Origin: Pseudomonas gessardii
Lineage (GTDB): Bacteria > Pseudomonadota > Gammaproteobacteria > Pseudomonadales > Pseudomonadaceae
DNA: 39,000 bases
Reading direction: 5' to 3'
Assembly: GCF_001983165.1 (NCBI RefSeq)
Contig: NZ_MNPU01000057.1
Coordinates: forward strand, 1 to 39,000
Below are positions 33,723-39,000 of the stretch, in pieces. Position 1 is the stretch's first letter, and every line of letters starts with the position of its first letter. A program made the position numbers and the translations under genes. The notes beneath the pieces are model-generated. The model was not told where the DNA came from. It saw only the letters and a program-made list of their open reading frames with translations, and searched no databases.

Positions 33723-34991
33723 TTATATCTCTTTTTTCAGAATCAATACACAATAAAAAAGCACCGCCTTGATGATGTGATTCACGTTATGAACTTCCCT
33801 AAAGAGTAATAGAGACTTCCTCATGAACTCCATAAATGACGTTTCGTGGTATTTCTCTCGACTCATCCCTTCTCTGCTAGGGTAGTAAGTAATGGTTTGC
33901 GTTGATTCTTTGTAGTCGTACTTGTAATGAGCTATGCCATTTCTTAGCTTGTTATCAATTGCTGATGTGTCTATTTTGTAAAAACAATCGTCGATAAAGC
34001 GTAGTTTGTTTCCTAGGTCTACGTTAGCGAACGCATTCAAAGAAACCAGATCTAGCCTTGCTTTACCCAGCGTAGTCACTTTAAGGGAGGGCTCGAATTG
34101 GTCGCTATCCCCACGTTTCATAAGGTTGTTCAAGCCCGCCAAGAAAGTAAGTTGACGGGCGAAAACCTCAGACAAATCTTTGTAATAATTGCTGCAAACA
34201 TCGAAGTCAGCGGTAGAGATTCTGGCAGGATTACGGCCAATATTATCGTTGTCCGCGTAGTCGTAAAAAAAGGCTGATCTGAACGGCAAATCCATAGAAA
34301 TTAGCTTGGGATAAAGGGATAGGCAATCATTATGCAGATTTCTGAGAAATTCATTGGCTAGAATTTCTTCGATAAATTCCAGCGTTTTGTCCGGGTGGCT
34401 TTCATGTAACCATCTGCATATCTGGGGTGCTCCCTCACTTATTTCGGCGTTGACTCCGTGAATCGTAAATGGCGATGACATAATAGATGTTGCTGAATAG
34501 AGAGCGGCTAGCACATCTTGCTGTTTATGCGATTTTAGATTGACTCCAGGTAACCTGGCGCAGGTTTTTTCAAAGCTATCTATGTCTCCGCGTTTGAATT
34601 GCGTAATTACACTTCTCAAATCATGCTGCATTGGATAGAGTCGGTTCAACATGTCCAAGCGGAGATTCAAGTGGCGGTAAGCATCTAAGCTTATTTCCCT
34701 TGTTACCCTCATGAAAGTTGTCATGCCCATTTCATATTTCCCAAAGTAGACGGGGAAGTCTAGATGGAGATCAATAAATGGGTTTTCGCCATTGAAAAGT
34801 TCATTAGGCTTTATGATCAACTCATTGGCGCCACGTAACTCACCATCTTCTTGACCAAATACGAAAGAAATACGCTCTTCGCAATTTGGGCAGGCGAACT
34901 GGAATGGCTGTATATCTCTATTAGACATGCCGATTCTGCAATCGATTTTCGTTCCGCATGTATTGCATTGCAAACACTTGCATATATTCAT
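33723..34991 (-). CDS. Zinc-ribbon protein with HEPN-like RNGIAH motif
   Basis: A 422-residue protein with an N-terminal zinc ribbon (CNTC at 9-12 and CPNC at 34-37), a helical middle, and a C-terminal segment with RNGIAHYKYDY near residue 349. R-N-x3-H within an all-helical context is the hallmark of HEPN RNases used in abortive infection and toxin systems. The gene is markedly more AT-rich than its neighbours, suggesting recent transfer. No partner gene is adjacent, so a stand-alone defence or stress RNase is possible. The assignment rests on the motif only. Confidence 0.5.
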   Translation of the reverse strand: MNICKCLQCNTCGTKIDCRIGMSNRDIQPFQFACPNCEERISFVFGQEDGELRGANELIIKPNELFNGENPFIDLHLDFPVYFGKYEMGMTTFMRVTREISLDAYRHLNLRLDMLNRLYPMQHDLRSVITQFKRGDIDSFEKTCARLPGVNLKSHKQQDVLAALYSATSIMSSPFTIHGVNAEISEGAPQICRWLHESHPDKTLEFIEEILANEFLRNLHNDCLSLYPKLISMDLPFRSAFFYDYADNDNIGRNPARISTADFDVCSNYYKDLSEVFARQLTFLAGLNNLMKRGDSDQFEPSLKVTTLGKARLDLVSLNAFANVDLGNKLRFIDDCFYKIDTSAIDNKLRNGIAHYKYDYKESTQTITYYPSREGMSREKYHETSFMEFMRKSLLLFREVHNVNHIIKAVLFYCVLILKKEI

Positions 34992-34999
34992 GTTTGTCC

Positions 35000-35594
35000 T
35001 TATTTGACTGGTGCGCTTTTGGTGATAGAGCGTGACTCATGCGGGCCGGAAAATTTTACCGACATGTTATGCCAAAATAGTCGTGTAGGCATGGCTCACA
35101 TCTTCAGCACATTACTATCGAACCCACGATTACCGACTCGAAACCGACAACACCTGGCAGCGACTGTATGAATATTGAGCGCATTCAGCGGACTAACCCG
35201 GGAGGGGCTATGAGCAGGCCATCACCTCCATTGTCTTCACCCAGGTGCCTGCGACCGGCAATCATGCAATCATTACCAGCTACGCATATTTCGGCATATT
35301 TCCGTATTCGCTATTCCGTGGCATTTTCTGATTTTCCTATGCATCCAGCTTTGGGCGGGCTGGCTCGGTGAACACCATCACACCCAGCCAATTCATCAAT
35401 ACGTGACCTGGTGCGGAGAAGTCCCTACCGGGTAGCCATCGAAAGCGTCTAGCTGCTTTGATTTCGATCTGCTTCGAACGGACGGTGAGGACGGTGAAGA
35501 ACACGTTTCCTTCCCTTGGTCAGTCGCTTAGCCACTGCTGAGCGTTCCAGTCCGCGTCTATCAGAAGTTGGCAAACCTGTTCACGTGTCGCAGG
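35000..35594. other. Intergenic region with gene relics
   Basis: I see no intact gene. A plus-strand frame ending at about 35175 reads DYRLETDNTWQRLYEY and stops, which looks like the C-terminus of a lost protein. The rest has only short frames. It contains the promoter region of the zinc-ribbon gene. Confidence 0.35.
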
Positions 35595-35741
35595 CTAGTC
35601 AGCACCAATCGTGTACTCACAGTTCTCGCATCGCACCCACGAGTCGGCAACAATCCATACAACTGCAGGAACATCGGCGATCAACTGCACCATCGCAGCA
35701 AGAAACAAAGGGTGTTGATCATGTGCTGATTGAGTTTTCAC
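35595..35741 (-). CDS. Small protein, 48 aa
   Basis: GTG at 35741 starts 4 nt after the stop of the 88-aa gene. The sequence has FLAAMVQLIADVPAVVWIVA, a hydrophobic stretch, then WVRCENCEYTIGAD with a CxxC. It looks like a small real protein of plasmid type. Function unknown. Confidence 0.4.
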   Translation of the reverse strand: MKTQSAHDQHPLFLAAMVQLIADVPAVVWIVADSWVRCENCEYTIGAD

Positions 35742-35745
35742 CGAA

Positions 35746-36012
35746 CTATTCCTCGATCGGCTCGCTGAGCTGCCGTGCGACTTGATCATTGAGGAATAGG
35801 GCCAGCCCCAATGCCGCTTCGGCCGCAAATTTCTGCTGCTGCTCGATGTAGAATTTCCGCTCATCCCCATTCAGATCTGCTGGTGGCCATTGTTCGGCGT
35901 GGGTCGCCTGGCGGTAGGCATTCAGATCGCCCAGCGTCAGATGATCAAGGGTCAGGGTCAGCGGCTCAGTTAACAGCGTCGGAGCAGGCTTTCGGGTGGT
36001 TTCGATACTCAT
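35746..36012 (-). CDS. Small hypothetical protein, 88 aa
   Basis: ATG 36012 (AGGA upstream) encodes MSIETTRKPAPTLLTEPLTL, then LTLGDLNAYRQATHAEQWPP and FAAEAALGLALFLNDQVARQ. Soluble, helical. It forms a short operon with the 48-aa gene. No family recognised. Confidence 0.5.
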   Translation of the reverse strand: MSIETTRKPAPTLLTEPLTLTLDHLTLGDLNAYRQATHAEQWPPADLNGDERKFYIEQQQKFAAEAALGLALFLNDQVARQLSEPIEE

Positions 36013-36124
36013 AGGTATACATTCCTGCAACATATTCCATTTAGATATTAGAATCGTTCTGGTAATTGTCGTTTAACATAACAACCATTCAACGAACTGT
36101 AACATATTGATATTTCTGGATTTT

Positions 36125-37090
36125 TCAGTCGGCCGGTTTCGTTCTTATCGACTCTCGGTAAGTCGAGGTCACGGCGTCTACTGCATCAGATTTCGGGTCT
36201 CCACATTCATCCTCGGGCGCAGCAACAAAAAATCGACCTCCTGGGAGTGCCGGCGTCCGCTGTTTCATGTCGAAGCGTCTTGCCGATCGTAGATCTCGGT
36301 CAAAATTCTTGAGAGAAACAACCCTCGCAACGCTTTGCCCATCCAAAACGAAAAACGGAAGGTTAGCGTGCAGCATTGCGTCATAGCGGCTGCTCTCTGA
36401 AAACCACAGCATTGCCCGCGGATGCGGCGCGATTTGCTTTGGCACATCCAATAAGTCAGTTTCAGCCATGTTCGCGATGCTGCGCAGATCGACCCACTGC
36501 GGACTACTTTCTACAGGCTCACCGGTGGCCATAGATCGCTCATGAGCTTCCTCGAGCAGCAGCTCGCGCGCGTGCGCGACAGTCACACGCTCTTTTCCTG
36601 AGGTGTGGCCGGCCCAGGTGAAAGTGATCTGTCTTGGCGCAGCGTCAAAGACCTGGATTGCCCGTTTGAGCTGATTGAGAGAGAAATTTTTACCCAAGGC
36701 TTGGCGCATGATGTGAGAGCGGCGGCTGACAGCAACGTTGCGAAGCTCCCGTTCAGCTTCGATCGCTTCCATCAAGGCGGTCTTGCAGCGGTTCACTGCC
36801 CTTCCCTCCTCCAGTACCGACCCTGACAGCACGAAGTAACCAGGTAAGCGCATAACGGTTCCTGGAGCCTGGCCAAGATCACGTTCGAACTCTCCAAATG
36901 CCGTTATAGCCGCCGTAATGGCTTCCATTCCTGTGATGCTTTGAACTGCGATATTAGAAGGAGTTTTTTGCTCTGATAGAAGCGGGATTCGCCAAGCCCT
37001 CCCCGCTACTACAAGGGATGGCCACTTTGCGTTTAAGGCAGTCACCGCGGCAGTGAGACGTTCGAACGCCAAGACAATAGATTGAGTCAT
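36125..37090 (-). CDS. Tus-like DNA replication terminus site-binding protein
   Basis: This 321-residue protein resembles Tus (309 residues in E. coli) along its length: MRLPGYFVLSG matches the Tus RLPG segment, ITFTWAGHTSGKERVTVAHA the region RFGWANKHIIKNLHRDEV, and RAMLWFSESSRYDAML, then LPFFVLDG the region IARVWYKGDQ...PLIALINRD. Tus binds Ter sites and blocks replication forks from one side. I chose ATG 37090; a GTG at 37120 would add 10 residues but lies in an inverted repeat. The assignment is by eye and should be tested with the Ter-protein profile. Confidence 0.65.
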   Translation of the reverse strand: MTQSIVLAFERLTAAVTALNAKWPSLVVAGRAWRIPLLSEQKTPSNIAVQSITGMEAITAAITAFGEFERDLGQAPGTVMRLPGYFVLSGSVLEEGRAVNRCKTALMEAIEAERELRNVAVSRRSHIMRQALGKNFSLNQLKRAIQVFDAAPRQITFTWAGHTSGKERVTVAHARELLLEEAHERSMATGEPVESSPQWVDLRSIANMAETDLLDVPKQIAPHPRAMLWFSESSRYDAMLHANLPFFVLDGQSVARVVSLKNFDRDLRSARRFDMKQRTPALPGGRFFVAAPEDECGDPKSDAVDAVTSTYRESIRTKPAD

Positions 37091-37104
37091 ACCGATCCCC
37101 ACAT

Positions 37105-37222
37105 AATACCACCCCTTCACTCAGGGCCTTATCGAGGCAACCCTAAGACCTAACTCAACCATGTTAACCAGAGTCGAGGGGATTGAGTCCATTTACACGA
37201 AACTAAGTGAAGGGGTGGTATT
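37105..37222. promoter_or_regulatory. Inverted repeat upstream of the Tus-like gene (candidate Ter/operator pair)
   Basis: AATACCACCCCTTCACTCAG at 37105-37124 and CTAAGTGAAGGGGTGGTATT at 37203-37222 are inverted copies with one mismatch in 20, about 78 bp apart. One is next to the Tus-like start and the other between the divergent genes. E. coli tus is autorepressed by a Ter site at its promoter, so these could be binding sites, but they do not match the E. coli Ter core. Confidence 0.5.
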
Positions 37223-37326
37223 GCATGCACCATGGAGGGGACCTACAAAGTTCGGAAAAAGTACGCCTTGAGGCTGTTCCAGCAGCCCCTATACTGGTTT
37301 TGTCTACCGTATAAGTGAAGTGCAAT

Positions 37327-37968
37327 ATGCCGCTTGAGGAAATGCTCACCCGCTCGGCTGTTCTACAGGCTGAGATCCTGCGACTGCTCGAAGACGAACC
37401 CACATACCCCGGCGAGCGGTTTGAGGCTGCAATGATTGCCTGTGGAATCGCCCTAGAACACGCTCAGGCACTACGCATCCTGTTCGAGCATGGCAGTCCA
37501 ACCACCGCTATGTCGACGCTACGCCTCCAGTTTGAAGCTCACACCAAGGCAATGTGGATGTTGTACGCTGCGAGTGACCTGGCCATCCAAAAGCTCATGG
37601 CACCGCTGACAGAGGAAAGCGCGCGGGTAGCCAATAAACTCCCCCAAATTGGGGAGATGATGGAGGCTATCGTGAAGAAGGCTCCGGTCGGGGCTTCATC
37701 TATGCTGATCCAGTTCAAAGACGTTTCCTGGTCGGCGATGAACTCCTATGTGCACAGCGGCATTCACCCGCTGCGTCGGCACCTGGAGGGCTATCCTACC
37801 CAACTCGTACTGCAAGTTCTGCGGAACTCCAACGGATTGATGACAATGACGGGGATGCTCGCGGCGATCCTCACTGGCAATGATTGCTGCATCAAGCCGA
37901 TGCGAGTTATCCAGACACAGTTTGAGGACTGCCTCCCGCCGCTTAATCCATTGGCCCCACAGGTGTAG
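37327..37968 (+). CDS. Helical hypothetical protein (DUF6988/DUF5677-like)
   Basis: A 213-residue all-helical protein divergent from the Tus-like gene: MPLEEMLTRSAVLQAEILRL, then MSTLRLQFEAHTKAMWMLYA, FKDVSWSAMNSYVHSGIHPL and TGMLAAILTGND. The RxxxEAxxKxxW and YxHxGxxP elements recall the DUF5677/DUF6988 families, some members of which are HEPN-related. ATG 37327 is preferred to GTG 37315. Function unknown. Confidence 0.5.
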   Translation: MPLEEMLTRSAVLQAEILRLLEDEPTYPGERFEAAMIACGIALEHAQALRILFEHGSPTTAMSTLRLQFEAHTKAMWMLYAASDLAIQKLMAPLTEESARVANKLPQIGEMMEAIVKKAPVGASSMLIQFKDVSWSAMNSYVHSGIHPLRRHLEGYPTQLVLQVLRNSNGLMTMTGMLAAILTGNDCCIKPMRVIQTQFEDCLPPLNPLAPQV

Positions 37969-37991
37969 AGGCCCTCACACTGTGGAGTGGT

Positions 37992-38774
37992 TCAGCCGAA
38001 CCTCTTGGCGTATGTAAGTAGCTGCATGTTGAGGTCATCCGCATATGGTGCATAGTGCGCTTCGCGGTGACAGCACGGGCACAAGGCCACACAGTTGTAA
38101 ACACGATCTGACTTCTCGGCCCCTAAGATGTGATGAACATCCAGGAAGCCAGGGAAGTCCCGGCTCTTACCACAACTCTCACGCTCGCACGCAAACCCGG
38201 CCCTTTCAAGTACAGCTCGACGTACATGCGGATCGCGACGAACCTCCGAACGAAGCACGGGCACACGCTCGCCTTCATCCCGGCCCAGAGTCGAGTAGTC
38301 CGGCGTCGGGCAGTCATCATAGGTGTCATCGACCAGTACCGGCCTCACTGCATGGGGAGTAAGCTGGGCTAAATCGATCACACCGGGCCACTGCCACAGC
38401 GCATCGGCGACCTCGTGTCCGTCAGGTGTCCGGTCATCCTGCAACCATAGGGTCGGGCTAGTGCCATTTTGTGCGTGATTCTTCCGAGCTCGCCCCTTCA
38501 AGCCACGGCGTTGTAAGTCATCGCTGACTTCTCGCTGGCGGTTCCAGATATCGTGGAGACTTTCGATAGGAATGAGCGCGGCAAAGATAATTGCGCCTCC
38601 GTCACGCTGTAAAAGCAGATTGTGAGTGAGCCCACGCTTTGTGTCTCGGGTGGTGATGTGCTCCAGTGTCGCATCCCATCCGCCCGACCGCAGATGCGCC
38701 GCCAGTTGAGCCGCTGAGTAGTTCTTCTCGTTGGGATTTCGTCCATCGCGCCTCCAGCACAGTCGGACGCGCAT
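37992..38774 (-). CDS. HNH endonuclease, 5' end cut by an IS21-like element
   Basis: The C-terminus carries an HNH nuclease: CERESCGK, then FLDVHHILGAEKSDRVYNCV and LCPCCHREAHY, with two CxxC-like zinc pairs. Upstream of the ATG at 38774 the frame stays open to 38876 (GYVVIDDKRIQTG, then QQFIVTRTPDGQVLS), directly against the insertion-sequence end. So the native start was probably lost and the ATG shown is only the first available. The remaining 260 residues keep the HNH domain. Confidence 0.75.
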   Translation of the reverse strand: MRVRLCWRRDGRNPNEKNYSAAQLAAHLRSGGWDATLEHITTRDTKRGLTHNLLLQRDGGAIIFAALIPIESLHDIWNRQREVSDDLQRRGLKGRARKNHAQNGTSPTLWLQDDRTPDGHEVADALWQWPGVIDLAQLTPHAVRPVLVDDTYDDCPTPDYSTLGRDEGERVPVLRSEVRRDPHVRRAVLERAGFACERESCGKSRDFPGFLDVHHILGAEKSDRVYNCVALCPCCHREAHYAPYADDLNMQLLTYAKRFG

Positions 38775-38874
38775 ACTCAGTACCTGGCCATCAGGAGTGC
38801 GGGTGACGATGAACTGTTGCGTGGCTACGCCCGTTTGAATTCGCTTGTCGTCAATGACAACGTAGCCTCTATCT

Positions 38875-39000
38875 TGTCAAACAGCGTTGAAAAGTTTCCA
38901 GGTAACAGCGTCCAAAAGTTTCCAGTTGCTCAAGCTTTTTTCACGGCCTTTTTCCGTTGTTTGAAGCGGAAAGAGTCATTACCCGTCTCAAGGATTTCGC
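38875..39000 (-). mobile_element. End of an IS21-like insertion sequence
   Basis: From TGTCAAACAGCG the sequence shows two copies of a repeat (GTTGAAAAGTTTCCAGGTAACA and CCAAAAGTTTCCAGTTGC in part) as in IS21-family ends with multiple terminal repeats. It is followed on the minus strand by the tail of an istB-like gene. The element continues beyond the window. Confidence 0.6.
38930..39000 (-). CDS. istB: IstB-like transposition helper, C-terminal tail (partial)
   Basis: The minus strand encodes ILETGNDSFRFKQRKKAV... to a TGA at 38930-38932. A tail of this kind closes several IS21-family IstB ATPases, which assist the IstA transposase. Only 22 codons are visible, so the call depends on the adjacent terminal repeats. 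Confidence 0.5.
   Translation of the reverse strand, partial: EILETGNDSFRFKQRKKAVKKA

Noticed and set aside
37140..37222. A possible match to the E. coli Ter core near AACTAAG (about 37200) and ATGTTAACC (about 37160).
   Set aside because: Too many mismatches to the core; only the inverted repeat is reported.
1..39000. CRISPR arrays, tRNA or rRNA genes, integron attC sites.
   Set aside because: None seen by eye on either strand; short arrays present are of IS-end type with irregular spacing.

Overview
The window looks like accessory DNA from a Pseudomonas-type gammaproteobacterium: moderately GC-rich genes with Pseudomonas-like MCP, LspA, ChrA, SulP and PRTRC proteins, cut up by Tn3-family and IS21-like elements. 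There is no rRNA, tRNA or obvious core gene. A PRTRC cluster with ParB, a Tus-like fork-arrest protein, DUF1173 and a DUF736 fragment point to a large plasmid or an integrative element, but which of the two cannot be decided from the sequence.

Layout. 0-3.3 kb: a restriction-like operon (tail of a DNA methyltransferase, SF2 helicase, GIY-YIG nuclease). 3.3-5.8 kb: eroded DNA with small genes, including one split by an amber codon, a truncated DUF736 gene, a 175-bp repeat unit and a sensor-domain pseudogene. 5.8-12.8 kb: a chemoreceptor, RelB/YafQ-type toxin-antitoxin genes, then a metal module (CDF transporter, CadR/PbrR-type MerR regulator with two matching operators, DUF3703, LspA, AraC, fatty-acid hydroxylase). 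12.9-14.65 kb: a second, inverted 175-bp unit and a Tn3-family tnpA remnant with its terminal repeat. 15-21 kb: PRTRC cluster (ParB, E, C, a small protein, F, B, ThiF) with an XRE regulator; no JAB-type protein A is present.

22-33.2 kb: a DUF1173 gene interrupted by a complete 9,772-bp Tn3-family transposon with 38-bp terminal repeats and the 5-bp duplication TACAA. Removing it restores one open frame of 414 codons plus stop. The transposon carries tnpA, a RHH/PIN pair, a dyad that may be part of res, a long tnpR, and SulP and universal-stress cargo. Nested in it is a 1,911-bp transposase-less element carrying chrA and a PadR regulator, with its own 38-bp repeats and AGGAG duplication. Those repeats match the terminal repeat beside the separate tnpA remnant at 14.6 kb, so that lineage of transposase may have moved it.

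33.3-39 kb: a small membrane protein, a zinc-ribbon protein with a HEPN-like RNGIAH motif (possible defence RNase), two small coupled genes, the Tus-like protein with an inverted repeat at its promoter, a helical unknown, and an HNH nuclease gene whose 5' end is cut by an IS21-like element running off the window.

The most interesting points are the methyltransferase/helicase/GIY-YIG operon with a module shared by two of its proteins, the chrA mini-transposon, the PRTRC ubiquitin-like cassette without its peptidase, and the Tus-like gene.
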